From an uncultured Faecalibacterium sp. (lineage in GTDB: Bacteria; Bacillota; Clostridia; Oscillospirales; Ruminococcaceae), in NCBI GenBank assembly GCA_937907025.1, contig CALESJ010000035.1, forward strand, positions 1-64,000: DNA of 64,000 nt, written 5' to 3'. Positions 51,333 to 59,873 of this stretch are shown piece by piece; the stretch's first letter is position 1; each line of letters opens with the position of its first letter. The position numbers and the translations under genes were made by a program. Below the pieces are notes generated by a model that did no database searches, was not told the origin of the DNA, and saw only the letters and a program-made list of their open reading frames with translations.

Positions 51333-53315
51333 TCAGTGGATACGGGTGCCGACCGGTACGTCGTCACCGTAGAAGGCGATGGCGCAGCCGCCGTCGGCAG
51401 TGTCAGCGGCCATGATCATGCCCTCGCTGACATATTTGCCCTTCATCATCGGGCGGGGAGCCAGGTTGGCCACAATGGGCACACGCTTGCCCACCAGATC
51501 TTCCGGCTTGTACCACTTGGCAATGCCGGACAGGATGCAGCGCTCCTTCTCGCCGTCAAACACGGTCAGATGCAGCAGCTTCTTGCTCTCCTTCATGGCT
51601 TCGCAGGCGCGGACTTCGGCCACCCGCATTTCCACCTTGCAGAAGGTGTCAAAGTCAATCTCTTCCTCGTGGTCGGTGATCTCGGCCACAGCCTCGGCCT
51701 TGGGGGCTTCGGGCTTGGCGGCCTCGGCAGCCTTGGCGGCGGCAGCGGCCTTGCGCTTGGCATCCTCGGCTTCCAAGTAGGCGATCTCGGCCTTCACGTC
51801 GATGCGGGGGAACAGAACCTCCCCCTTGTGGACGGTGTAGGCGCTGCGCAGGGTGCCCATGGTGTCTTCCCGCAGCAGGTCGCTCAGCTCGTCGGCGCTT
51901 ACGCCCAGCTGTTCGGCCATCTTGGGGGCGGTGTTGGGCAGGTAGGGCTGCAGCAGGGCGGCAATCAGTTCCAGCGCGCTGCACAGGTTGAACAGCACCG
52001 CGTTCAGGCGGGGCTTGTCCGCTTCGTTCTTAGCCAGCACCCAGGGCGCGGTTTCGTCAATGTACTTGTTGGCGCGCTGGACCAGCTCGAAAATGTGAGT
52101 CAGGGAAGTGGGCACGTCCAGGGCTTCCATGGAAGCATCCACCTTGCCGGGCAGTTCCCGCATGATGGAAGCCAGGGCCTCATCCAGCGGGGCGTTGGTG
52201 ACGGTGCCGCCAAAGTACTTTTCGCACATGGCCACGGTGCGGGACAGCAGATTGCCCAGGTCGTTGGCCAGGTCGGTGTTGATGCGGTTGATCAGGGCTT
52301 CGTTGGTGAAGGAACCGTCATTGCCAAAGGGCACTTCCCGCAGCAGAAAGTAGCGCACGGCGTCCACGCCGTAGCGGTCGCAGAGCTTGACCGGGTCCAC
52401 CACATTGCCCTTGCTCTTGCTCATCTTGCCGCCGCCCAGCAGCAACCAGCCGTGGCCGAAAACTTTCTTGGGCAGGGGCAGATCCAGAGCCATCAGCATG
52501 GCCGGCCAGATGATGGTGTGGAAACGCAGAATCTCTTTGCCCACCATGTGCACGTCCGCGGGCCAGTATTTGTCGTAGTCGTGGTAGGTGTCATTGCCGT
52601 AGCCCAGCGCGGTGATATAGTTGGAAAGTGCGTCGATCCAGACGTAGATGGTGTGCTTGGGGTCAAAGGGAACCTGAATGCCCCAGGACACGCTGGTACG
52701 GGACACGCAGGTATCCTGCAGACCCTGCTTGATGAAAGCGATCATCTCGTTCTTGCGGGTGGCGGGCTGGATGAAGTCGGGGTGGTCTTCATACCACTGG
52801 AGCAGCCGGTCGGCGTACTTGCTGGTCTTGAAGAAGTAGGCTTCCTCTTCGGCTTCGTAGACGGGACCGCCGCAGTCGGGGCAGCAGCCGTCTTTCAGCT
52901 GGGCTTCGGTCCAAAAGCTCTCGCAGGGCTTGCAGTACATGCCCTTGTAGGTGCTCTTGTAAATATCGCCCTTGTCGTGCAGGGTGGTGAAGATCTTCTG
53001 CACGCTCTTGACGTGGTAATCGTCGGTGGTGCGGATGAACCGGTCGTAGCTGACGTCCATGGTCTTCCACAGGTCCTTGACGGTGGCCACGATAGCGTCC
53101 ACATATTCCTTCGGGGTCACGCCCTTTTCAGCAGCCTTGTCCTGAATCTTCTGGCCGTGCTCGTCGGTGCCGGTCAGGAACATGACATCATAGCCCTTGG
53201 CGCGCTTGTAGCGGGCCAGCGCATCGCAGGCCACGGTGGTGTAGCTGTGGCCGATGTGCAGCTTGTCGCTGGGGTAGTAAATGGGGGTGGTGATATAAAA
53301 TTTCTTGTTTTCCAT
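51333..53315 (-). CDS. metG: Methionyl-tRNA synthetase
   Basis: A 660-residue class I synthetase. HIGH motif in DKLHIGHSYTT, zinc-binding CKPCESFW...CPDCGGP, and GGKMSKSKGNVVDP (KMSKS). After the anticodon domain and a Lys/Ala-rich linker (AKRKAAAAAKAAEAAK) comes a C-terminal EMAP/Trbp111 tRNA-binding domain (about 555-660). The ATG at 53315 has AAAGGG upstream. Confidence 0.97.
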   Translation of the reverse strand: MENKKFYITTPIYYPSDKLHIGHSYTTVACDALARYKRAKGYDVMFLTGTDEHGQKIQDKAAEKGVTPKEYVDAIVATVKDLWKTMDVSYDRFIRTTDDYHVKSVQKIFTTLHDKGDIYKSTYKGMYCKPCESFWTEAQLKDGCCPDCGGPVYEAEEEAYFFKTSKYADRLLQWYEDHPDFIQPATRKNEMIAFIKQGLQDTCVSRTSVSWGIQVPFDPKHTIYVWIDALSNYITALGYGNDTYHDYDKYWPADVHMVGKEILRFHTIIWPAMLMALDLPLPKKVFGHGWLLLGGGKMSKSKGNVVDPVKLCDRYGVDAVRYFLLREVPFGNDGSFTNEALINRINTDLANDLGNLLSRTVAMCEKYFGGTVTNAPLDEALASIMRELPGKVDASMEALDVPTSLTHIFELVQRANKYIDETAPWVLAKNEADKPRLNAVLFNLCSALELIAALLQPYLPNTAPKMAEQLGVSADELSDLLREDTMGTLRSAYTVHKGEVLFPRIDVKAEIAYLEAEDAKRKAAAAAKAAEAAKPEAPKAEAVAEITDHEEEIDFDTFCKVEMRVAEVRACEAMKESKKLLHLTVFDGEKERCILSGIAKWYKPEDLVGKRVPIVANLAPRPMMKGKYVSEGMIMAADTADGGCAIAFYGDDVPVGTRIH

Positions 53316-53425
53316 GGGGGAAACATCCCTTTCCTTCAAAATCTCATCCAAAACACATTGATTTCGTAAGCTGCGACCCGGCGGTCACATTCGGAACCCG
53401 GGCTGGCGGCATCGGGGACTGGTTT

Positions 53426-54166
53426 TCATTGGCGGCCTCCCATCTCGTCAAAACCGATGGGCTGCACACCGCAGGCAAGCAGCGCATGGCGGCACAGCAC
53501 CTCGGTGCTGTCGATAAAGAAAGGTCCAAGCCCTTCATCGCGCTTGACCAGGCTCAGCTCGGTGCAGCCCAGCACGGCCATGTCACAGCCCTGGGCTTTC
53601 AGGTCGTCCACCGCGGCATTGAACACAGCCATGTCGGCCCGGCGGCCTTTTTTGATCTGGTCGTAGATCACCGACATGACCCCGGCCTGGTGGGCGGGGG
53701 AGGGCACAGCCCAGGGAAGGTCCGCCTCCCGGCACATGATCTGGTAGGTTTCGGCCTGCAGGGTGCCGTCGGTGGCCAGGATGCCCAGCTTTTTGCAGCC
53801 GGCGGCCTTGGCTTCGGCCACGGTCAGCCGGGGCATGTTCAGCACCGGCACCGGCAGGGCAGCGGCCAGACGGTCATAAAAATAATGCGCCGTGTTGCAG
53901 GGGATGGCCAGCACGGTGGCACCGTAGGCCACCAGACTTTCGCCATCCTTTTCCATCACGGTGAAGGGGTCTTCGTCGCTCTTGCCCAGGATGAAGGCGG
54001 TGCGGTCCGGGGTGGAGGCCCGGGAGGACAGCACCAGGTCGATATGATCCTGGTCGCGCACAGCGGGGGTGTGGTCGATGAGCATCTGATACAGATAACA
54101 GCTGGCGGCCGGGCCCAATCCGCCCAGAATCCCCAGCACTTGACGCTTCGGCTTGTTTTGTTCCAT
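53426..54166 (-). CDS. Aspartate/glutamate racemase family protein
   Basis: A 246-residue cofactor-independent racemase. GILGGLGPAASCYLYQML at the start, first catalytic Cys in AIPCNTAHYF, second in VLGCTELSLV, with DGTLQAETYQ between: the aspartate racemase (RacD) pattern. It would supply D-aspartate, which fits the predicted D-aspartate-using wall enzymes at 9.5-14.8 kb; glutamate or other substrates are possible. ATG at 54166 with GGGAGGGG upstream. Confidence 0.85.
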   Translation of the reverse strand: MEQNKPKRQVLGILGGLGPAASCYLYQMLIDHTPAVRDQDHIDLVLSSRASTPDRTAFILGKSDEDPFTVMEKDGESLVAYGATVLAIPCNTAHYFYDRLAAALPVPVLNMPRLTVAEAKAAGCKKLGILATDGTLQAETYQIMCREADLPWAVPSPAHQAGVMSVIYDQIKKGRRADMAVFNAAVDDLKAQGCDMAVLGCTELSLVKRDEGLGPFFIDSTEVLCRHALLACGVQPIGFDEMGGRQ

Positions 54167-54239
54167 ACACACCCCTCCCATTTTAAGCAGTACGTTTCTA
54201 TTATATCGCCCGGCGCTCCATTATGCAACCGGGGAAACC

Positions 54240-54269
54240 AAAAAGACCCTGCCCGACAGAACAGGCAGG
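54240..54269 (-). terminator. Terminator-like hairpin between the large RNA and the racemase gene
   Basis: CCTGCC and GGCAGG arms, then GTCTTTTT on the minus strand; a second stop after the one at 54331-54372. Confidence 0.5.
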
Positions 54270-54330
54270 AAAGAAGGATGCCCGCACGCATAGAGCGGAG
54301 GAAAGGGGCGAAAGCGGGAACCTGTACACA

Positions 54331-54372
54331 GAACAAAAGCCCCGGCGCACCGTTCTGTTGGTGCGCCGGGGC
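54331..54372 (-). terminator. Intrinsic terminator of the large non-coding RNA
   Basis: A 13-bp perfect stem GCCCCGGCGCACC/GGTGCGCCGGGGC with an eight-base loop, followed on the minus strand by TTTTGTTC. Confidence 0.8.
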
Positions 54373-55676
54373 GGTACTACTTGATTGGAGTCATAGCCTC
54401 ATACCCTGTATTCGTTGTATGCAGATCATCGTTTCCAGAACTTGCGATGGTTTTGATCCGCTCCGTTGCGAAAGTGATTTCAGTGATCCGATCGATCGGA
54501 TTTTTCAGGGTCTGCCATTGGAACTTGGGGTTTCGCTTACAAGAGGTTTGAAACGGTATCCCGGGATCTGCGTAAGCAGTCGAATCAGATTTGCCTTCCT
54601 TTTACTCAGGTTGGCCGGCCATTCAAGTTTGTTTCGGTTTCCATTTTACGGATTTTGTGCAGGTCACCCGAAAGGGAAGAACCTTTTACAACATCCTGAT
54701 GGGTTACGATCCAATTTTGTCCGGTTTGATTTGCTGCGGTCTGTACGCAAAAACTTTTGCGTGGGAACGTACCTTTTAGAAGCGTTGGTTACCAAAGAAC
54801 GGTTTGAACAGATTGCTGATCACTGAGGTTGCGGGTAAGGGTTTACTGCCAGAGGATGCATCCTCTTTTATCAACTGTACATTGGCGTTATCTCCTGTAC
54901 GGTTAGATGAACGAAGATCGAACTTTTAAGGCTGAATCTTGCGATCCGAACCATTCAAATCTTACAAACTCTGGATACTTCCGGCCGTTATCTTGTTTCC
55001 CTTTTCTCAATCATACTTCCTTAGTGCTTCTCTTTCTTTTTTAAGGAAAGATTTTATCGGAAAGATCTGTCAAGAAGTTTTCTGTTACGCAAAACCTTCA
55101 GGCTTACGGGCCTTCCGATTTGTTTTGTAATCCAGGTCTTCCTTTCGGAATCCTTTGTTCGGGAATCACCGGCCACGAGGTCAGACTTTACGTTCCTTTC
55201 ATCTAATCTATTCGAAACGCTTGGGGTCCAAACTTTGACGGGCCCTGGGTCTGCTGATCTCTATTATACGAACCGATCATCGGTTTTTTGATCTTCTTTT
55301 ACAGGTAATGACCTGCGGCTGTCAATGTGGTTCGTTTTTCTTCAGCAGGCCCAGGCCCGCCGGTGATGAATGGGATCTTTAAAGTTTGCCATGGGGCTGA
55401 GCCTCCTTTCTTACGAATCCCGCCGGCCTAGCCTTTGCACGTCTTTCAAGTTTTCCGATGGCCTTTCCGGTCTTCCCTTTACGGAGTCCCTGCAGTGTTC
55501 CCTTTGAAGCTGCCATTCCGTTTATCGAAACCAACTGGTTCCGAACCGGGGGTTCATGCTTTAGAGAAATCTTCTGCAAGCTGTCGAAAGAGTGTCCGTG
55601 CCTTTTTCGGTTCCTTTTGAAAGTGGCTACCTTGGAACTTTCTGTGGTTCCTTATCTCCGGCTGTTTTCTTTCTGT
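54333..55676 (-). ncRNA. Candidate large structured non-coding RNA (~1.34 kb)
   Basis: A stretch of about 1.4 kb without a plausible protein gene on either strand and much lower GC than its surroundings. On the minus strand it has its own promoter (55683-55711) and intrinsic terminator (54331-54372). The transcript would be purine-rich with many GAAA and short hairpins, including AUCCG-AUCGAU-CGGAU, AGAGG-AUGCAU-CCUCU, CAGGU-CAUU-ACCUG and ACGCAAA-AGUU-UUUGCGU. The first two have six-base palindromic loops that could kiss. Size and look recall large bacterial RNAs such as OLE, ROOL or GOLLD, but I recognise none of their sequences. A 16-codon frame lies inside (55342-55392). Confidence 0.6.
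55342..55392 (-). CDS. Possible 16-residue peptide inside the large RNA
   Basis: AAAGGAGG nine bases before an ATG opens the short frame MANFKDPIHHRRAWAC. The ribosome site is as good as any in the window, but so short a frame may be chance. It could be translated from the large RNA or the sequence may serve structure only. Confidence 0.25.
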   Translation of the reverse strand: MANFKDPIHHRRAWAC

Positions 55677-55682
55677 GACTAT

Positions 55683-55711
55683 ACTATATCACACGGGTCC
55701 GGGGGCGTCCA
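55683..55711 (-). promoter_or_regulatory. Promoter of the large RNA
   Basis: On the minus strand TGGACG (55706-55711) and TATAGT (55683-55688), 17 bases apart. Transcription would start near 55676. Confidence 0.6.
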
Positions 55712-55780
55712 TTCGCAGATGCGCCAAAGCTAAAATGGAATATTTGTTCATGTTATGGATGGAAATTGCATTGACAGATG

Positions 55781-55858
55781 TGGTATAATAAATATGTTCG
55801 GTGTAACTAAAAACGGGATGCAGCCCCCGCACAGGGGATTGCATCCCGTTTTGTTTTG
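55781..55858. terminator. Bidirectional terminator with an extended -10 promoter in front
   Basis: AAAACGGGATGC and GCATCCCGTTTT (55810-55852) end the DUF2752 gene on the minus strand (then TTTAG) and also have TTTTGTTTTG on the plus side. A plus-strand TGGTATAAT (extended -10, 55782-55789) would start RNA only about ten bases before the hairpin, giving a ~60-base transcript or nothing. Confidence 0.6.
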
Positions 55859-56242
55859 TCAGAAAACTGCCGGAAAAACTGCGATGTTGCGCAAGATACC
55901 CCATGCCAGCAGGGCGGCGATGTACCCGGCAACCAGTGCCAGCCAAAGGCGGCCGGGGCGGGTATCCCGCCACCAGAACCGCCATACAATCGCCGCCAGC
56001 AGGGGCGAAGTGGCCAGCAGAAAGGGATTGGCGGTCCAGGCGCCGGACCAGTCCCCCCGCAGCAGGCACAGGACCAGCGTGGTCACGCCGCAGCCGGGAC
56101 ATTGCAGGCCGGTCACCAGGCGGAAGGGGCAGGGGAGCCCGCCGAAACGGGCGGCAAACACCGCATAGACCGCCCCTGCACAGGCGAGGAACGCCAGGGT
56201 CCGCAGCTTGCGGCGCTTAGCCGGCGTAACGGTTGACAGCAT
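55859..56242 (-). CDS. DUF2752 membrane protein
   Basis: A 127-residue protein with three or four membrane helices and the DUF2752 signature GLQCPGCGVTTLVLCLLRGD (CPxCGxT). In this family the Cys motif probably binds metal; function unknown. It overlaps the upstream DUF4234 gene by 26 bases, so both are co-transcribed. Confidence 0.85.
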   Translation of the reverse strand: MLSTVTPAKRRKLRTLAFLACAGAVYAVFAARFGGLPCPFRLVTGLQCPGCGVTTLVLCLLRGDWSGAWTANPFLLATSPLLAAIVWRFWWRDTRPGRLWLALVAGYIAALLAWGILRNIAVFPAVF

Positions 56243-56714
56243 CCTGGAACAGAGCCAGATTGATGATCTGGAAGCCGAACAGGGCGATGATCAGGTTGAT
56301 GACGCCACTGTCCGATGTGCGGTTGAGGTAGGCCACCTTGCGGCCTATGACGTAGGCCCAGTAGAGGCCGTAAATGCCGCAGGTGATCAGGCTCAGCAGA
56401 AAGGCCACGAGGCCGCTGGGGGCGGTGGTATCGCCGGTCAGGTCGTTGATTTCGTCGTTGAGCACCACGAACCAGTAGATGGAATAGATGCCGCAGGTGA
56501 TGATACTCAGGACGATGGCCAGGGCCACGCTGCGGCGGGGCCGCTGGTAAGCGGACTGGTACACCGGGCCGTCATGCGGGGGCTGCTCATAGCGGGGACC
56601 GTTTTCAGCGTGAGGCGGCTGGGTGTAGGACGATTCGGGCAGCGGGTTGCCGCAGTTGGGGCAGAAGCGGTCGTTGTCGGTGCAGGTGGCACCACAGCGG
56701 GGGCAGGTCTTCAT
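56217..56714 (-). CDS. Zinc-ribbon DUF4234 membrane protein
   Basis: A 165-residue protein. The zinc ribbon MKTCPRCGATCTDNDRFCPN, then CGNP, is followed by a Pro/Tyr-rich linker (about 25-60) and two similar DUF4234 membrane halves (LAIVLSIITCGIYSIYWF and VAFLLSLITCGIYGLYWAYV). Function unknown. ATG at 56714 with GGAGG upstream. Confidence 0.85.
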   Translation of the reverse strand: MKTCPRCGATCTDNDRFCPNCGNPLPESSYTQPPHAENGPRYEQPPHDGPVYQSAYQRPRRSVALAIVLSIITCGIYSIYWFVVLNDEINDLTGDTTAPSGLVAFLLSLITCGIYGLYWAYVIGRKVAYLNRTSDSGVINLIIALFGFQIINLALFQDAVNRYAG

Positions 56715-56772
56715 AGAGGGGTCCTCCTTCGCTTTTTATACATCCACCGGCGGCAGGGCCCGCCGGAAGAAT

Positions 56773-58530
56773 TTACATGCTTTCGGGGGCGCTGATCTTG
56801 AACATGGTCAGCACGTTGCGGATCACACCGCGCACGGCCAGGCACAGGGCAATACGGCCCTGCTGCACGGCATCCTCGGTGCCCAGAATACGGCAGGAGT
56901 TGTAGAAGCGGTGGAAGGCGCTGGCCAGGTCGATGACAAAGCGGGTGATGCGGGCCGGGTCGTACTTTTCGGCTGCTGCGGCGATCTCGGCAGGGAAGGC
57001 GGCCAGCAGACGGATCAGGGCCTGCTCGCTGGGGTCGGTGAGGACCGAAGCGTCCACGGCGTCAATGCCGCGGAAGGCGATGCCCTCGCTCTCCAACTTC
57101 TTCAGGATGGAGCAGATGCGGGCGTGGGCGTACTGCACATAGTACACCGGGTTCTCGCTGTCATTGCGCACAGCCAGGTCCAGGTCAAAGTCCAGGGTGG
57201 AAGTGCTTTCCCGCTGGTTGAAGAAGAAGCGGGCGGAATCAATGGGCACCTCATCCAGCAGGTCGGTCAGGGTGATGGCCTTGCCGGTACGCTTGGACAT
57301 ACGCACGGGCTTGCCGTCGCGCATCAGGTTGACCATCTGCATCAGGACCACGTCCAGACGGCTGCCGTCCAGGCCCACGGCGTCCATGGCGCCCTTCATG
57401 CGGGCTACATGGCCGTGATGGTCGGCGCCCCACACGTCGATGGCCTTGTCAAAGCCGCGCACGGCCAGCTTGTTGTAATGGTAGGCGATGTCGGCGGCAA
57501 AGTAGGTGGGAATGCCGTTGGCGCGCACCAGCACCTCGTCCTTGGCTTCCTCCTCGGAGCCGTCCTCGGTCTTGCGCTTGTTGACCACACCGTACTTGGC
57601 GGCAAACTGGGCGCTCTTGTACATGATGGCGCCGTCCTCGGCCTTGTAGCAGGCGCCGGACTCCAGCAGCTTGTCCACCACGGCCTTCACCGCGCCGGAC
57701 TCGTGCAGGGTGCTCTCATGGAACCACACATCGTAGGTGATGCGGTATTTGCCCAGGTCGCGCTGCAGGCCTTCGATGTTCTTGGGCAGGGCGTAGTCGA
57801 TGATAGCCTGCTTCAGCTCCTCAAAGTCGGCGTTCACATAGGCATCGCCGTGCTCGGCGGCAAAGTTCTTGGCGTGCTCGATGATATCGTGGCCCTGGTA
57901 GCATTCCTCGGGCAGGGGGCAGGCCTCCTCACCCTTGAACAGCTGCAGGTAGCGGATGGCCAGGCTCTTGCCGAACTTCTGGATCTGGTTGCCGGCGTCG
58001 TTGATGTAGAACTCGCGGGTCACATCATAGCCCGCCCAGTCCAGGCAGGCGGCCAGGCAGTCGCCCAGAGCGCCGCCGCGGGCGTTGCCCATGTGCATGG
58101 GACCGGTGGGGTTGGCGGAAACAAACTCCACGTTGTACTTTTTGCCGGCGCCCACGTCGGTGCGGCCGTATTCAGACTCGGAGCAGGCTGCGCGGACCAC
58201 ATCGGTGAACCAGCCGTTGCCCAGATACAGGTTGATGAAGCCGGGACCGGCGATCTCCACCCGGTCAAAGGGGCTGCCGGTCAGGTCCAGGCAGCCCACG
58301 ATGGCCTCGGCAATCTGACGGGGAGCCTTATGGAACACACGCGCACCGGCCATGGCCAGGTTGCAGGCCACGTCGCCGTTCTTCACGTCCGCCGGAATTT
58401 CCACAATGTAGGCGGGCAGTTCGGCACGGGGCAGCGCGCCGGACTCCATGGCGGCTTCGGCGGCGTTCTGCAGCAGACCGCGGGCCGCATCCAGAGCGGC
58501 CTGGCGGGGGTTGTAGTGTTCGTAATTCAT
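56773..58530 (-). CDS. argS: Arginyl-tRNA synthetase
   Basis: A 585-residue class Ia synthetase. The HIGH-type motif reads ANPTGPMHMGNARGGALGD; the KMSKS position is MSKRTGKAITLTDL, and the DALR anticodon domain forms the C-terminus (PEQALIRLLAAFP...FHRFYNSCRILG). ATG at 58530 has GGAGGT seven bases upstream. Followed upstream by the DUF1934 gene, the same pairing as ywiB-argS in Bacillus. Confidence 0.96.
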   Translation of the reverse strand: MNYEHYNPRQAALDAARGLLQNAAEAAMESGALPRAELPAYIVEIPADVKNGDVACNLAMAGARVFHKAPRQIAEAIVGCLDLTGSPFDRVEIAGPGFINLYLGNGWFTDVVRAACSESEYGRTDVGAGKKYNVEFVSANPTGPMHMGNARGGALGDCLAACLDWAGYDVTREFYINDAGNQIQKFGKSLAIRYLQLFKGEEACPLPEECYQGHDIIEHAKNFAAEHGDAYVNADFEELKQAIIDYALPKNIEGLQRDLGKYRITYDVWFHESTLHESGAVKAVVDKLLESGACYKAEDGAIMYKSAQFAAKYGVVNKRKTEDGSEEEAKDEVLVRANGIPTYFAADIAYHYNKLAVRGFDKAIDVWGADHHGHVARMKGAMDAVGLDGSRLDVVLMQMVNLMRDGKPVRMSKRTGKAITLTDLLDEVPIDSARFFFNQRESTSTLDFDLDLAVRNDSENPVYYVQYAHARICSILKKLESEGIAFRGIDAVDASVLTDPSEQALIRLLAAFPAEIAAAAEKYDPARITRFVIDLASAFHRFYNSCRILGTEDAVQQGRIALCLAVRGVIRNVLTMFKISAPESM

Positions 58531-58576
58531 GTTTGAAACCTCCGTTTTCAAGTAAAAATCCCCAATGAGGATGCGC

Positions 58577-59023
58577 TTATTCTTCCACTTCGGTGGGCAG
58601 CTGCTCCACCGTGATGTCCACCAGATTGCGGCTGATGAAATTTTCTCCGCCGGAATCCAGGGTGTAGCTGAACTTCAGCCGTCCGCCGGCCTCGCTCAGG
58701 AACAGCTCGATGACATCGGCCGCCACACCCAGAGAGATGGAACCGTAGCCGGTTTCGTAATGGCAGATGTGGCGGATGCCCTTTTCGATGACCAGCTGGC
58801 TGGGCACTTTGCCGAAACGGGTCATGACCACCTGCTGGCCGTCCAGGGTGACCTTGACGGTGGTGGTGCAGCCCGCATAGCCGGTGGCTTCGGTTTCCTC
58901 ATATACAATGTAATAGGCGGAACCGCGCTGGGTGAACTTGCCGCGGGTCATCAGCTCCACGCTGTCCTCCTCGCCGTTCTGCTGCATGGTGCCGCGTATG
59001 GTAATCAGGTAATTGTCCTGCAT
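58577..59023 (-). CDS. DUF1934 (YwiB-like) beta-barrel protein
   Basis: A 148-residue soluble, beta-rich protein: MQDNYLITIRGTMQQNGEED..., YYIVYEETEATGYAGCTTTV, and a tail with FISRNLVDITVEQL. It matches DUF1934, a lipocalin-like barrel found next to argS in many Firmicutes. Binding partner unknown. It lies between murI and argS. Confidence 0.85.
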   Translation of the reverse strand: MQDNYLITIRGTMQQNGEEDSVELMTRGKFTQRGSAYYIVYEETEATGYAGCTTTVKVTLDGQQVVMTRFGKVPSQLVIEKGIRHICHYETGYGSISLGVAADVIELFLSEAGGRLKFSYTLDSGGENFISRNLVDITVEQLPTEVEE

Positions 59024-59057
59024 GATCTTTTCCGTATCCTTATATAGTATAGGTGAA

Positions 59058-59873
59058 TCAATAGGTTTCGATGGCAATCTGGTCCACCGGGCCGCCGGCG
59101 TATTCGCCCAGGAACAGGTTTTCCAGTTCCTTGAAGGCCTCGGGGGTGTCGCTGACATAGTAGTGCACCCGTCCGCCTTCGCTGCGGCCGTTGGTCAGCC
59201 CCAGGTCGTCCAGGGCGGCGGCGGTTTCAATGGCCGTGACCTTGCCCGGGTCGATGAGGGCCACATCCTCGCCCATGAAATCCCCGATCATCTTTTTCAG
59301 CAGCGGGTAATGGGTGCAGCCCAGGATCAGGGTGTCCACCCCGGCATCCCGCACCTCGGTCAGATACTGCTCAATGACCAGGGTGGTCACCGGGTCGCCG
59401 TCGGCCACATGGCCGCTTTCCACCAGCGGCACAAACAGCGGGCAGGCTTTGGCGGTGATCTGGATGTCCGGCACCAGATCTTTCAGCAGCGCCGCATAGG
59501 AGCCGCTGCGGATGGTGGCCGCCGTGCCGATGACCCCCACCCGGTGGTTGCGGGTCAGGGTGGCCGCCTTGCGCGCGGCCGCTCCCACCACGCCGGTGTA
59601 GGGCACGGGCAGGCGGGAGGCTTCCTCCGAAGGATAGGTGGAGGAAACGGTGCCGCAGGCAGCCATCAAAAACTTGACGTTCTGGCTCAGCAGAAACCGG
59701 ATATCCTGCCGGGCATACTGCAGAATGGTCTGACGGCCGCGGCTGCCGTAGGGCACCCGGCCGGTGTCACCGAAATAGACGATGTCTTCCCCGGGCAGAA
59801 CCCGGCGCAGCTGGCGCACGGCGGTCAGACCGCCCAGGCCGCTGTCAAATACTCCGATGGGCCTTGTATCCAT
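59058..59873 (-). CDS. murI: Glutamate racemase with altered CNT motif
   Basis: A 271-residue racemase that makes D-glutamate for peptidoglycan. IGVFDSGLGGLTAVRQL, YFGDTGRVPYG and LILGCTHYPLLKKMI are standard. The first catalytic block, normally ACNTASA, reads AACGTVSS: Cys and Thr are kept but the substrate-binding Asn is Gly. ATG at 59873 overlaps the ddl stop (TGATG); a TTG just before it is unlikely. Confidence 0.9.
   Translation of the reverse strand: MDTRPIGVFDSGLGGLTAVRQLRRVLPGEDIVYFGDTGRVPYGSRGRQTILQYARQDIRFLLSQNVKFLMAACGTVSSTYPSEEASRLPVPYTGVVGAAARKAATLTRNHRVGVIGTAATIRSGSYAALLKDLVPDIQITAKACPLFVPLVESGHVADGDPVTTLVIEQYLTEVRDAGVDTLILGCTHYPLLKKMIGDFMGEDVALIDPGKVTAIETAAALDDLGLTNGRSEGGRVHYYVSDTPEAFKELENLFLGEYAGGPVDQIAIETY

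Noticed and set aside
50256..53369. Very long open frame on the plus strand (1037 codons) opposite metG, the EamA gene and part of tatD
   Set aside because: It is antisense to clearly conserved genes, has Gly/His/Gln/Val-rich composition typical of GC-rich antisense frames and no ribosome site.
54333..55676. Group II intron as explanation of the gene-free stretch
   Set aside because: A GTGTG-like start exists, but no domain V hairpin or AY end could be found and there is no reverse transcriptase.
54333..55676. Decayed protein genes or an rRNA fragment
   Set aside because: No frame carries recognisable protein pieces and no rRNA landmark sequences were seen.
56647..58536. 629-codon plus-strand frame opposite argS
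   Set aside because: Antisense shadow of argS, with no promoter or ribosome site.
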